Positions 1-8,932 are shown, counted from the stretch's first letter. The stretch is DNA of 64,000 nt from Gammaproteobacteria bacterium (GCA_018826895.1 JAHJYA010000095.1:1-64000), one strand, 5' to 3'. The notes: a model not told the origin generated them from the letters alone. Translations and numbers: made by a program.

Positions 1-10
1 CAGACCCTAA
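1..10. repeat. Probable right end of a second copy of the MITE-like repeat
   Basis: The first ten bases of the window are identical to the outermost bases of the right terminal inverted repeat of the element at 649-917 (bases 909-918). This suggests that a further copy ends exactly here and that dedA lies between two copies. Only ten bases are visible, so this could be chance. Confidence 0.4.
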
Positions 11-96
11 CCCCATCATCGGGGCAGCGCGAGACAGAGTTTTCCGCACGCGGGCAACGGAGTACCCTTGCGCGCTAATCCACTGGGTCACACCCC

Positions 97-651
97 ATGC
101 TCGAAGCTTTTCTACAGCACTTCGGTTACCCCGCCGTGTTTCTCGGCGCCTTTCTGGAAGGTGAAATGTCGCTGGTGCTGGCCGCCTACCTGGCACTACG
201 CGGCTATCTGGAAATCGAGCCGGTGATGATCCTGGCCTTTCTTGGCACCTATGCCAGCGATCAGTTCTGGTACTTTCTCGGGCGCCGCCATGGCCGCCGC
301 ATCCTCGCCCGCCGGCCGCGCTGGCAAGCTCTGGCCGACAAGACCCTGCCCCTGGTGCGACGCCACCCCGATTTATGGGTGCTGTGCTTTCGTTTCATCT
401 ACGGCTTGCGCACCGTGATGCCGGTCGCCCTTGGCCTGACCGGCTACCCCTGGGGCCGCTACCTGGTCCTCACCGCCATCGGCGCTGGCCTGTGGGCCGC
501 AGCGCTAGGCCTGGCCGCCTACCATATCGGCGCTGCGCTTGAGGCGCTGCTCGGCGATATGCGCGATGCTCAGTTACTTCTGCTGGGCGCCCTGGTATTG
601 CTGGGCATCAGCCTCTGGTTGTACCGCCGCATGCGCCGTAGCCAGGACTAG
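97..651 (+). CDS. DedA family membrane protein
   Basis: This 184-residue integral inner-membrane protein belongs to the DedA/SNARE-associated (VTT) family, whose members include undecaprenyl-phosphate and phospholipid flippases. The sequence shows the family layout: an N-terminal re-entrant segment with conserved acidic residues (GAFLEGE, about residues 17-23), an SDQFWYFLGRRHG segment (about 54-66), the RFIYGLRTVMP segment near residue 100 that carries the family's essential arginines, and two C-terminal hydrophobic helices. The stop codon TAG lies inside the left terminal repeat of the element that follows. The exact lipid substrate cannot be read from sequence. Confidence 0.9.
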   Translation: MLEAFLQHFGYPAVFLGAFLEGEMSLVLAAYLALRGYLEIEPVMILAFLGTYASDQFWYFLGRRHGRRILARRPRWQALADKTLPLVRRHPDLWVLCFRFIYGLRTVMPVALGLTGYPWGRYLVLTAIGAGLWAAALGLAAYHIGAALEALLGDMRDAQLLLLGALVLLGISLWLYRRMRRSQD

Positions 652-917
652 GGTCTGTTCCCGTTTCGTTCGCGGCCGCGCCGGAGCCAGTTTTAGCGCG
701 AGGCAAGGCACGAGATGCGAAGTTTAGCCGGCTAAATGAGCCATCGAGAAACGCCGCATCGCGCTAAAACGGGCCCGGCCCTTCGGGTTGCGCGCAAAAT
801 CTCGCCATGCGGTGTTGGAGGACTTGGCAAGGGAGTAACCATTCCCTGCGTCCTCCGCCTAGCCTGGCGAGATTTTTCGCAGCGACGCGGCTTACGACGA
901 AACGGGAACAGACCCTA
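649..917. repeat. MITE-like palindromic element with 21-bp terminal inverted repeats
   Basis: A 269-bp non-coding element is bounded by perfect 21-bp inverted repeats (649-669 and 897-917), each beginning with TA and GGGTCTGTTCCC. Inside are two further large palindromes. Arms 690-701 and 759-770 enclose a perfect 14-bp palindrome at 723-736. Arms 796-807 and 865-876 enclose a second stem, 817-823 with 850-856. The element carries no credible gene. TA at both outer ends would fit a TA target duplication. It looks like a non-autonomous transposable repeat (MITE) rather than a terminator or a REP. The remaining bases to elbB (918-1091) show no other structure. Confidence 0.7.
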
Positions 918-1091
918 AGCAGCGCCTCACGGCCTGGTTTATGCTGCCTAGCAAGGGCGTTGCAACAATTGCCCGCACGCCCAGTCGAATGAAGGTGATC
1001 AGCAGCAAACGCCCGCCACCCCACCCGATGCCCCGGCCTGCGAACGCCTGACCCTTCAGGCAGCCGGCCAAGCCCGATCAAGGAGTACGCA

Positions 1092-1751
1092 ATGAAAAAG
1101 AAAGTGGCAGTGATTCTGTCCGGCTGCGGTGTCTACGATGGCGCCGAGATCCACGAAAGCGTGATCACCTTGCTGCGCCTGGACCAGCGTGGTGCCGAGG
1201 TGCAGTGCTTTGCCCCCGACATCGCGCAACTGCACGTGGTCGATCACTACAGCGGCGATGAGCAGGACGGCACGCGCAATGTGCTGGTGGAGTCCGCGCG
1301 TATCGCTCGCGGCCAGGTTCGCGATGTACGCGAACTGCACGCCAAGGACTTCGATGCGCTGATCATGCCCGGCGGCTTTGGCGTGGCAAAGAACCTCTCC
1401 GACTTCGCCACCAGCGGCGCCAACTGCCAGGTCCAGGCCGATGTGCTGAGCGCGGTGCAGGGCTTCGTCCAGGCCAGCAAGCCGGTCGGTCTTATGTGCA
1501 TCAGCCCCGCCCTGGCTGCGCGCTTCTTCGGCCAGGGTGTGCTGTGCACCATCGGCAATGACGCCGACACCGCGGCCACCCTGACCGCCATGGGTGCCGA
1601 GCATCAAGAGTGCGATGTGCACGACATCGTCGAGGACAGCCGTCACAAGCTGGTCACCACGCCGGCCTACATGGTTGCGCAGTCGATCAGTGAAGCGGCC
1701 TCGGGCATCTACAAGCTGGTCGATCGGGTGCTTGAGCTGACCCACGCCTAG
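1092..1751 (+). CDS. elbB: ElbB, isoprenoid biosynthesis glyoxalase (DJ-1/PfpI superfamily)
   Basis: This 219-residue cytosolic protein matches ElbB/ElbA, a class I glutamine-amidotransferase-like protein with weak glyoxalase III activity that was genetically linked to isoprenoid synthesis. Visible family marks are the N-terminal VAVILSGCGVYDGAEIHE segment, the MPGGFG loop near residue 92, and the nucleophile-elbow cysteine in GLMCISP (Cys136). The length equals the usual family length. The start is an ATG preceded by an AAGGAG ribosome site. It is probably monocistronic, downstream of the palindromic repeat. Confidence 0.93.
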   Translation: MKKKVAVILSGCGVYDGAEIHESVITLLRLDQRGAEVQCFAPDIAQLHVVDHYSGDEQDGTRNVLVESARIARGQVRDVRELHAKDFDALIMPGGFGVAKNLSDFATSGANCQVQADVLSAVQGFVQASKPVGLMCISPALAARFFGQGVLCTIGNDADTAATLTAMGAEHQECDVHDIVEDSRHKLVTTPAYMVAQSISEAASGIYKLVDRVLELTHA

Positions 1752-1863
1752 GGTCACGATACTAGGGAGCCATTTGCGCCAATGCGCGCGGCACTCCGGC
1801 CGCGCCTCTGGCAATCCCTGGCGCACTGCGGCAGCGTGCAGGCAGACCCGCCAGGACGCTGCC

Positions 1864-2334
1864 ATGACTCAACGCCCCTTTGAACTCACCCCTGAACTCG
1901 TGGATGCCGTGCAGGCGTTCTTCGAGCGCATTCCCTTCAATCGTCTGCTGGGCATTCAGATCGACACGCTGTCCGAGCAGCGCGTGCTGATGAGCCTGCC
2001 GATGCAGGATGCGCTGATCGGTAACTTCGTCCACGGCATCCTGCATGGCGGGGTGATTTCATCACTGCTGGACGTGGCGGGCGGCGCCATGGCGCTGATC
2101 GGCGCCTTCGAGCGGCACCAGCACCTGAGCCCGGCCGAACGCATGGCGCGCCTGTCGAAACTCGGCACCATCGACCTGCGGGTGGATTACCTGCGCCCCG
2201 GCCGGGGCCAGCGCTTTATCGCCAACGCCGTGCTGCTACGTTCTGGCAACAAGGTTGCGGTGGTACGCAGTGAGCTGCACAGTGACGATGGCACCCTGGT
2301 CGCAGTGGGCACCGGCACCTACCTGTGCGGTTGA
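1864..2334 (+). CDS. PaaI/YigI-type hotdog-fold thioesterase
   Basis: The 156-residue protein has the hotdog-fold thioesterase pattern: HGGVISSLLDVAGG (about residues 61-74) with the catalytic-region HGG, then a beta-rich second half (DLRVDYLRPGRGQ, VVRSELHSDDGTLVAVGTGTY). Length and layout match the medium/long-chain acyl-CoA thioesterase YigI. The open frame extends 90 bases further upstream, but the family begins around this ATG. The substrate is probably an acyl-CoA; the exact chain is unknown. Confidence 0.85.
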   Translation: MTQRPFELTPELVDAVQAFFERIPFNRLLGIQIDTLSEQRVLMSLPMQDALIGNFVHGILHGGVISSLLDVAGGAMALIGAFERHQHLSPAERMARLSKLGTIDLRVDYLRPGRGQRFIANAVLLRSGNKVAVVRSELHSDDGTLVAVGTGTYLCG

Positions 2335-2338
2335 GCAA

Positions 2339-2797
2339 CTAGCCGGCGGCGCGGCTCAGCCGAGTCAGAATACGGTCCAGAGCATTGGCGAACGCCTGGC
2401 GGTCCTTCTCGCCATAGGGTGCCTGCCCACCGCCGGCCTGACCCTGCTCGCGCAGTTCGGTGAACAGGTTGCGCACGGCCAGGCGCTCGCCAATGTTGCG
2501 CTCGTCGAACTCGCGCCCACGTGGGTCGAGCACAGCGACACCCTGCTTGACCAAACGATCGGCCAAAGGCACATCGCTGCAGATCACCAGCTCACCGCGC
2601 ACTGCATGCTCGACCAGGTAATCGTCGGCCGCATCCGGGCCGCTGGGCACCACGATCAGGCGAACACAGGTGAAGGCCGGCCGCGCCACCGCCTGCCCGG
2701 CCACCAGCACCACTTCGAAGCCCCGCTTGAGGGCGAACTTGACCACCTGATCGCGCGCGGGGCGCGGGCAGGCGTCGGCATCAATCCAGACGCGCAC
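2339..2797 (-). CDS. YaiI/YqxD family (UPF0178, DUF188) protein
   Basis: A 152-residue protein of the YaiI/YqxD family, a PIN-like/NYN-related fold of unknown function. The family starts with VRVWIDADACP, seen here directly at the GTG start (2797). Other marks are SDVPLADRLVKQGVAVLDPRG and the C-terminal KDRQAFANALDRIL segment. An ATG 33 bases upstream would add 11 residues, but it lies inside a hairpin (2823-2846), so the GTG is preferred. It ends four bases beyond the convergent thioesterase gene. Confidence 0.85.
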   Translation of the reverse strand: MRVWIDADACPRPARDQVVKFALKRGFEVVLVAGQAVARPAFTCVRLIVVPSGPDAADDYLVEHAVRGELVICSDVPLADRLVKQGVAVLDPRGREFDERNIGERLAVRNLFTELREQGQAGGGQAPYGEKDRQAFANALDRILTRLSRAAG

Positions 2798-2822
2798 GCT
2801 ATTCACCGTTATGGGAGGCAAA

Positions 2823-2846
2823 GCCGGCATGATAAGCCATGCCGGC
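2823..2846 (-). terminator. Perfect 9-bp stem hairpin downstream of the FTR1 gene
   Basis: Bases 2823-2831 and 2838-2846 are perfect inverted repeats with a 6-base loop, 12 bases after the stop of the iron-permease gene. On the minus strand the stem is followed by only three T residues, so it is a weak intrinsic terminator or an RNA-stabilising hairpin. It separates the iron-permease gene from yaiI. Confidence 0.45.
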
Positions 2847-2857
2847 GCGCCCCGTGC

Positions 2858-4756
2858 TTAAGCGTCGGCCCGCGCCAGACGGCGACGCTCGCCCAGCCAG
2901 CTACGCCCATACAGCAGCGCAATGGCCGCCAAGGCCGCGGCCTGCGCCGAGAGGCTGTAGGCATCGTCGTGAATCCCCAGCCAGTCGAACTCGAAGAACG
3001 CCACTGGCCGCGTGCCCATCACCCCGGCTTCCTGCAAGGCCGCCACACCGTGCCCGGCGAAGACTACGGAGAGCACGCAGAGCAACACGGCGTTGATGCC
3101 AAAGAAGGTTGCCAGCGGCAGCTTGCGCGAGCCACGCAGGATCACCCAGGCCAGGCCGAGCAGCAGCACCAGCGCTGCCGCGGCGCCTGCCAGGACCATG
3201 CTGTGTCCCTGGGGGCCGGCCTGCAGCCAGAGGGTTTCGTAAAACAGGATGACCTCGAACAGCTCGCGATAAACCGAGAAGAACGCCAGCAGGGCAAAGC
3301 CGAACCGCCCCCCGCCACCGACCAGGCTGCTCTTGATGTAATCCTGCCAGGCCGCCGCATGGCGACGGTCGTGCATCCACACGCCGAGCCAAAGCACCAT
3401 GACGCTGGCGAACAGCGCGGTGATGCCTTCGAGCAGCTCACGCTGGGCGCCGCTAACGTCGATCAGATACGCCGCCAATGCCCAGGTGCCAACGCCCGCC
3501 AGCAGTGCCAGGCCCCAGCCGACATGCACGCTGCGCACCGCCGCTTGCTGGCCGGTATTGCGCAGAAACGCAAGGATCGCCGCCAGCACCAGAATCGCCT
3601 CCAGGCCCTCGCGCAGCAGAATCAACAAGCTGGAAACGAAGCTCAGCGAGGCCGACAGGCCATCGCTGTCGAGCAACGCGGCAGAGGTCGCCAGCTCGGC
3701 CTTGGCCTGCTCCAGACGCTGCGCCGCCTGGGGCACCGACAAACCGTCCTGCAACGCTTGTCGATAAGCCATCAGCGCTCGTTCGGTGGTCTTGCGCTGC
3801 GCCGCATCGAGGTTGTCCAGGGCGCTTTCGACCAGCTCGAAGCCCTCCAGGTAAGCGCCCACGGACAGGTCATAGGCCTGTTCGTGATCGCCGGCGCGGT
3901 AGGCGGCCAGACTCTGTTCCAGGGTTGCACGGGTGTACTCGATCAACTGTGCAGGCCCACGCTGCGGCGCCGGGGGCTGAGCGCGCTGGGCGCGTAACAG
4001 CGCGGCAGCGGCCTCGCCCTGCTCCAAGGCCATCTCCTGCGGCGTGCGCCCGGCCAGGACAGTCAGAGGCAGCGCGGCACCTTGGACGCTGGGGTCGGCG
4101 GTGAAACCGGCGATATAGCTGGCCAGGTCCCAGCGCTGACGCTCATCGAGCTGGTCGGCGAACGCCGCCATATCGGTGCCGTCGATGCCCAGGCCGATGG
4201 TGCTGTAGAGATCGTAGAGGCTCAGCCGGTCCAGCCGTGCTACGTCGCGCAGGTTGGCCGGGGGCGGCTCCAGACCAATGCCCGCCGGCCCGTCGCCAGC
4301 ACCTGTGGTGCCATGGCAAATGCTGCAATGCTGGGCGAACAACGGTGCACCCCGCGCAGGGTCCGGGGTGAGGGTCGGGGTTTGGCTGACGCCATAGGCT
4401 TGCGCCAGATGCGTGGCCAGCTGCCGGGCCTGGGCCGCTACGGCAGCGCCCTCGGCACGTTGCTCGACCGCCTGGCGCAGCGTTATGGCGTCCTGTTGCA
4501 GTGCCGGCTGCTGATCACGCGCCGGCAGCGCAACGATCAGGCCTTGCAGTACAGTGAGAAATTCGAGTTGTTCGCGGTACTCGCCATCATCAATGATGCG
4601 GCCTTCGGCAACGGCGGCCGGGTAATCGGCGCCCAGGTAGCCGAGCAGATGCAGGGCCTGGGTGGCACCCTCAACAGGGTCGGCCAGGACAGCCAGGCTG
4701 CACAAGGCCAGTACGGACAGCATCAGCCAGCTGAAAAAACGCAATACGGGGTTCAT
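2858..4756 (-). CDS. Cytochrome c / FTR1 family iron permease fusion
   Basis: The 632-residue protein joins a periplasmic haem c domain to an FTR1-type iron permease. In order: a signal peptide (1 to about 25), a helical region, a haem-binding CSICH site (Cys144, Cys147, His148) with Met196 as probable axial ligand, a helical linker (about 240-365), and a seven-helix FTR1 domain with both iron-binding motifs, REGLE (382-386) and RELFE (497-501). In FTR1 systems ferrous iron is oxidised and passed through the permease; here the haem domain probably takes the electron. The frame opens further upstream, but the signal peptide fixes the ATG at 4756. No efeO or efeB is adjacent. Confidence 0.88.
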   Translation of the reverse strand: MNPVLRFFSWLMLSVLALCSLAVLADPVEGATQALHLLGYLGADYPAAVAEGRIIDDGEYREQLEFLTVLQGLIVALPARDQQPALQQDAITLRQAVEQRAEGAAVAAQARQLATHLAQAYGVSQTPTLTPDPARGAPLFAQHCSICHGTTGAGDGPAGIGLEPPPANLRDVARLDRLSLYDLYSTIGLGIDGTDMAAFADQLDERQRWDLASYIAGFTADPSVQGAALPLTVLAGRTPQEMALEQGEAAAALLRAQRAQPPAPQRGPAQLIEYTRATLEQSLAAYRAGDHEQAYDLSVGAYLEGFELVESALDNLDAAQRKTTERALMAYRQALQDGLSVPQAAQRLEQAKAELATSAALLDSDGLSASLSFVSSLLILLREGLEAILVLAAILAFLRNTGQQAAVRSVHVGWGLALLAGVGTWALAAYLIDVSGAQRELLEGITALFASVMVLWLGVWMHDRRHAAAWQDYIKSSLVGGGGRFGFALLAFFSVYRELFEVILFYETLWLQAGPQGHSMVLAGAAAALVLLLGLAWVILRGSRKLPLATFFGINAVLLCVLSVVFAGHGVAALQEAGVMGTRPVAFFEFDWLGIHDDAYSLSAQAAALAAIALLYGRSWLGERRRLARADA

Positions 4757-4877
4757 ATAGGAGTCGATCCCAAATACGAATGGGTGGCATTGAATTGTTA
4801 CCCTGCTAACTATTTTCCTCAACCATTGATCGACGCCTGCGCGCGGCAGAATGCCGCACCTAGATAGGAGAGATTCG

Positions 4878-5651
4878 ATGACGCTCTTGCAACACCTGGA
4901 AGAACCGGCTCAGGTACTGGTATGCGGCGCCAGCCGCGGGATCGGCCTGGCCATGACCCGGCAACTGCTGGCGCGTCCTGAGGTCGGCCGTGTCTGGGCG
5001 GTGGCGCGCCAGGCGTCGCAGTCTGTCGAGCTTGCGCAACTGCAGGCACAGCAGGGTGAGCGCTTACGCTGCCTGGATGTCGATGCCAGCGACGAGACCG
5101 CCCTCGCCGGCTTAGCCGCCGAGGTGGGAGCCCTGACTCCGCGTCTGCATCTACTGCTATGTACCACCGGCGTGCTGCAAGGCGGCGCGGCCAAAGCAGA
5201 AAAGGGGCTGACGCAACTGGACCTGGCTGGCCTGCAGGCGACCTTTCAGGCCAACGCTTTCGCCCCCATTCTGCTGCTCAAGCACCTGCTGCCGCTGCTG
5301 CGCGGCCGTCACCCCTGCCGCGTAGCGGCGCTGTCGGCACGGGTCGGTTCGATTGCCGACAATCGCCTGGGTGGCTGGTACAGCTACCGCGCCAGCAAGG
5401 CCGCGCTTAACCAGTTGCTGCACACCGCGAGCATCGAACTGCACCGGCTCAACCCAAACAGCTGCGTGCTTTCCCTGCACCCCGGCACCACCGACACCGA
5501 GCTGTCCAAGCCCTTCCAGGCCAACGTGCCGGCCGAAAAGCTGTTTACCACCGAGTTTGCCGCCACGCAGCTGCTCGCGCTGGTCGAGCAGCACGGGCCG
5601 GAGCAAAGCGGTACATTCTGGGCCTGGGATGGCAGCGCCATCCCTTGGTAA
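4878..5651 (+). CDS. SDR family NAD(P)-dependent oxidoreductase (C-factor-like)
   Basis: A 257-residue short-chain dehydrogenase. The Rossmann nucleotide site VCGASRGIG lies near residues 15-23, and the active-site YSYRASKAALNQLL segment supplies Tyr and Lys (YxxxK). The C-terminal HPGTTDTELSKPF loop is typical of C-factor/YbbO-like members. The start is the ATG preceded by a good GGAGAG ribosome site; the open frame extends nine codons upstream. The substrate is unknown. It is convergent with the LysE-type exporter. Confidence 0.88.
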   Translation: MTLLQHLEEPAQVLVCGASRGIGLAMTRQLLARPEVGRVWAVARQASQSVELAQLQAQQGERLRCLDVDASDETALAGLAAEVGALTPRLHLLLCTTGVLQGGAAKAEKGLTQLDLAGLQATFQANAFAPILLLKHLLPLLRGRHPCRVAALSARVGSIADNRLGGWYSYRASKAALNQLLHTASIELHRLNPNSCVLSLHPGTTDTELSKPFQANVPAEKLFTTEFAATQLLALVEQHGPEQSGTFWAWDGSAIPW

Positions 5652-5657
5652 TACCTG

Positions 5658-6290
5658 TTAGGCGGCAGCCCGGCGCACCGTAGCCAACAGCCCGGCAGCG
5701 GCCATGAACAGCACACCGAAGGTGCGGTTCATCAAGCGTTGCTGACCCGGTGTGCGCAGTGCACGCAGGACTCGCGCAGCGAGGCCGGTGTAGCCCGCCA
5801 TGACGATCAGGTCGACCACGATCATGGTCACGCCAATCACCAGGTATTGCGCCAGCAGCGGTGCCTGTGGATCGATGAACTGCGGCAGTACCGCGAGCAT
5901 AAAGACGATGGCCTTGGGGTTGCTGAAGTTGACCAGAAACCCGCGCAGCACCAGGGTCAGCGGCCGGCCAATCGGGCGCTGCTCGGCAGGCGCCTGCATA
6001 TCGCTGGGCAGCGCTCGCCACTGGCGATAGCCCAGATACAGCAAGTACAGCACGCCGAACCACTTGATCAGGGTAAATGCCAACTCGGAGGCCGCCAGAG
6101 TCGCCCCGACGCCTGCGGCGACGATGACAATCTGCAGCGCCAGCCCCAGTTGCAGCCCCAGGGCATTCCAGTAGCCGCGCCAGAAGCCGTACTGCAGCCC
6201 GGCGGACATCGAGGCAATGGCCCCCGCGCCAGGGGACAGGCTGATGATCCAACAGGCCACCAGGAATGCGAGCCAGGTTTCGAGCGCCAC
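5658..6290 (-). CDS. LysE/RhtB family amino-acid exporter
   Basis: A 210-residue inner-membrane protein of the LysE/RhtB family. The N-terminal segment WIISLSPGAGAIASMSAGLQYG carries the family's SPGP-like turn, and six hydrophobic segments can be counted. The GTG at 6290 is chosen because a GAGG ribosome site precedes it and the conserved start ALETWLAF follows; the frame opens 11 codons further upstream. These proteins export amino acids such as homoserine, threonine or lysine; the substrate is not predictable. Confidence 0.86.
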   Translation of the reverse strand: MALETWLAFLVACWIISLSPGAGAIASMSAGLQYGFWRGYWNALGLQLGLALQIVIVAAGVGATLAASELAFTLIKWFGVLYLLYLGYRQWRALPSDMQAPAEQRPIGRPLTLVLRGFLVNFSNPKAIVFMLAVLPQFIDPQAPLLAQYLVIGVTMIVVDLIVMAGYTGLAARVLRALRTPGQQRLMNRTFGVLFMAAAGLLATVRRAAA

Positions 6291-6384
6291 CGTACACCTC
6301 AAGGTCTTGATACGCGCCGACACGGAGGGCCGACGACCGTAATGGCGAGCTTAGGGGCTGTTGGCGTTTCGGTGCAAGCCGGGC

Positions 6385-6975
6385 TCAGCCCTCGATGCGA
6401 GGACGTGCAGTCGGCAGTTCACCATTGCGCCAACGGCGTACGGCTTTCTGGAAGAACAGGCTGTTGGGGATCTGCACCCAGGTCCCCGGCGCATCACCGG
6501 TAAGGTCTTCCAGGGTGGTGTAGAACAGGTTGATCGCCAGCACCCGGCCGCGCACGCCAGGCTTGTCGGCAGTTTCCAGTACCTCGACGCACTCACCGAT
6601 GCGAAACGGGTTGAGAGTGAAGATCAGCAGCGCGCAGAACAGGTTCGACAGCACGCTCCAGATGGCGAAGAAGGCCACCGCCGCCACCGCAATAAAACCG
6701 GTCAGCGCGGTCCACAGAACCTGAGCGGAAACGCCCAGGCGCTCGAGCACCAGCATGAAGGCACTGCCCATAATCAGCCAGCGCACCGCGCCACGCAGCG
6801 GAATCATCAACTCCGGCGGCAGTTGCGGGTAGCGCGCGCCCAGGCTGCTGATCCCACGGGTGAGCAGGCGCTGCACCAGCCAGGCGGCAAGCAGAATCAG
6901 GACGACCTGGCCGGTGCGCAGCAGCGGTTCGCTCCACAGGGTGATCCATTGCCAGTTGATCATGTCCAGGTTCAT
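6385..6975 (-). CDS. MscS-like mechanosensitive ion channel
   Basis: A 196-residue small-conductance mechanosensitive channel homologue. It has three hydrophobic helices (about residues 15-35, 60-80, 85-115), the last being the pore-lining helix with alternating Ala/Gly and Phe (GFIAVAAVAFFAIWSVLSNLF), then the beta domain (NPFRIGECVEVL, GRVLAINLFYTTLED, QIPNSLFFQKAV). It is shorter than E. coli MscS (286 residues) because the C-terminal alpha-beta domain is nearly absent. The start overlaps the yheS stop by four bases, so the two are co-transcribed. Confidence 0.87.
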   Translation of the reverse strand: MNLDMINWQWITLWSEPLLRTGQVVLILLAAWLVQRLLTRGISSLGARYPQLPPELMIPLRGAVRWLIMGSAFMLVLERLGVSAQVLWTALTGFIAVAAVAFFAIWSVLSNLFCALLIFTLNPFRIGECVEVLETADKPGVRGRVLAINLFYTTLEDLTGDAPGTWVQIPNSLFFQKAVRRWRNGELPTARPRIEG

Positions 6976-8882
6976 GTCGCCTCCTCCAATGCGCGTTGCA
7001 ACCCCTCCAGGGTTTCCAGCGCCTCCAGCCAGCGCTCTTCAAGATCGGCTTCGCGGCTCTTGAGTTGCGCCTGCTCAGCCAACGCCACGCGCAGCTCCTC
7101 CTTGCGCGGCGCCTCGTAGAGTCCGGCGTCACCCAAGCGGGTTTCCACCTGCGCCAGCTTCTCCTGTACCTGGCCCAGCTCTTTTTCCAGCTTGTCGGCC
7201 TCGCGTTTGTGCGGGGCGAGTTGCTGACGCAGGGCCGCAGCCGCCTGGCGCTGAGCGCGCTTGTCGGTCTTGTCGACGCTGGCGTCACTGCTGCTGACCG
7301 GCGCCTGGCGGGCGCGGTAGTCGATCAGCCAGCGGGCGTAGTCATCAAGGTCACCATCGAATGGCTGCACCCGGCCATCGGCGACCAGAAGAAACTCGTC
7401 GGTGGTGCTCTTGAGCAGGTGACGGTCGTGGGAGACCACCACCACCGCGCCGCTGAACTCCTGCAAGGCCATGGTCAGGGCCAGGCGCATTTCCAGGTCC
7501 AGGTGGTTGGTCGGTTCGTCGAGCAGCAACAGGTTGGGCTTGCCCCAGGCAATCAGCGCCAGGGCCAGGCGGGCTTTCTCGCCGCCGGAGAAGTTCAGCA
7601 CCGGCTCGTCACAGCGCGGGCCGCGGAAGTCGAAGCCACCGAGGAAATCGCGCAGGGTCTGCTCGCGCTCAGTCGGCGCCAGGCGCTGGAAATGCAGCAG
7701 CGGACTGGCCTTGTCGTCCAGCGCGTCGAGTTGATGCTGGGCGAAATAACCGACCACCAGGTTCTCGCCGCGGCGCAGGTGCCCGCTCAGCGGCACCAGC
7801 TCGGCGGCGAGGTTCTTGATCAGGGTCGACTTGCCCGCGCCGTTTGGCCCGAGCAGGCCCAGGCGTGCGCCCGGCGTGAGGTTGAGCTTGACCTGTTCGA
7901 GCACCACTTTGTCGCCATAGCCCAGGCGCGCCTGGTCGAGGTCGAGCAGCGGACTGGAGAGTTTGTCGGCCTCACGGAAGCTGAAGTCGAACGGCGAATC
8001 GACATGGGCAGCGGTCAGCTCCTCCATACGCTCGAGCGCCTTGATCCGGCTCTGTGCCTGGCGTGCCTTGGTCGCCTGCGCCTTGAAGCGGGCGATGTAT
8101 TTTTCCATGTGCGCGCGCTGCGCTTGCTGCTTCTCGTAAGCCTGCTGCTGCTGCGCCAGGCGTTCGGCACGGGTGCGCTCGAACGCCGAGTAACCGCCGC
8201 GGTACAGAGTCAGCTTCTGCTGATCGAGGTGCGCGACATGGTCGACCACGCTGTCGAGAAAATCGCGGTCGTGGGAGATCAGCAGTAAGGTGCCGGGGTA
8301 GCTTTTCAGCCAGCCTTCAAGCCAGAGGATGGCGTCGAGGTCGAGGTGGTTGGTCGGCTCATCGAGCAGCAACAGGTCCGAGGGGCACATCAGCGCCTGG
8401 GCCAGGTTCAGGCGCATGCGCCAGCCGCCGGAGAAATCACCGACGCGACGGTCCATCTGCCCATGCTCGAAGCCCAGCCCGGCCAGCAGACGGCGCGCCC
8501 GCGCATCGGCGGTGTAGCCATCGGCGCTGTCCAGCTCGGTATGCAGGCGGGCAATGGCTGCGCCGTCCTGGGCGGCTTCGGCGGCTGCCAGGTCACGCTG
8601 GACCTGACGCAGCAGGTGATCGCCGTCGAGTACATACTCGACCGCCAAGCGCTCCAGGTCGTCGATCTCCTGGCGCATGTGCGCGATACGCCAGTCGGCC
8701 GGCAGCAGGCAGTCGCCCGCGTCCGGCGTCAGTTCGTGGCGCAGCAGCGCGAACAGGCTGGATTTGCCGGCACCGTTGGCGCCGATCAGACCGGCTTTAT
8801 GGCCGGCGTGCAGGGTCAGCTCGGCCGCTTCTAGCAGACGTTGCGGACCACGCTGTAAAGTGAGGTTCTGGAGTCGAATCAT
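6972..8882 (-). CDS. yheS: ABC-F family ATPase YheS
   Basis: A 636-residue soluble protein with two ABC ATPase domains and no membrane segments. Walker A sites are GANGAGKSS and GPNGAGKST; signature motifs are FSGGWRMR and FSGGEKAR; the two Walker B runs end LLLDEPTNHLD. The charged linker between the domains is the ABC-F interaction motif, and a C-terminal coiled coil follows (about 540-636). The length and the GDGDHLL-like N-terminal region match YheS, a ribosome-associated factor thought to relieve particular stalled ribosomes. The start MIRLQNL follows an over-long upstream open frame that is not conserved. Confidence 0.92.
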   Translation of the reverse strand: MIRLQNLTLQRGPQRLLEAAELTLHAGHKAGLIGANGAGKSSLFALLRHELTPDAGDCLLPADWRIAHMRQEIDDLERLAVEYVLDGDHLLRQVQRDLAAAEAAQDGAAIARLHTELDSADGYTADARARRLLAGLGFEHGQMDRRVGDFSGGWRMRLNLAQALMCPSDLLLLDEPTNHLDLDAILWLEGWLKSYPGTLLLISHDRDFLDSVVDHVAHLDQQKLTLYRGGYSAFERTRAERLAQQQQAYEKQQAQRAHMEKYIARFKAQATKARQAQSRIKALERMEELTAAHVDSPFDFSFREADKLSSPLLDLDQARLGYGDKVVLEQVKLNLTPGARLGLLGPNGAGKSTLIKNLAAELVPLSGHLRRGENLVVGYFAQHQLDALDDKASPLLHFQRLAPTEREQTLRDFLGGFDFRGPRCDEPVLNFSGGEKARLALALIAWGKPNLLLLDEPTNHLDLEMRLALTMALQEFSGAVVVVSHDRHLLKSTTDEFLLVADGRVQPFDGDLDDYARWLIDYRARQAPVSSSDASVDKTDKRAQRQAAAALRQQLAPHKREADKLEKELGQVQEKLAQVETRLGDAGLYEAPRKEELRVALAEQAQLKSREADLEERWLEALETLEGLQRALEEAT

Positions 8883-8932
8883 AATGGCGGCGGAGTCTAC
8901 CAGAGTCGCCCGCCGCAATCGCGGAAAGCACC

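Noticed and set aside
2255-3997. 580-residue forward open frame
   Set aside because: It is antisense to yaiI and the FTR1 permease, both with clear family motifs; its translation is Gln/His/Arg-rich and matches no family.
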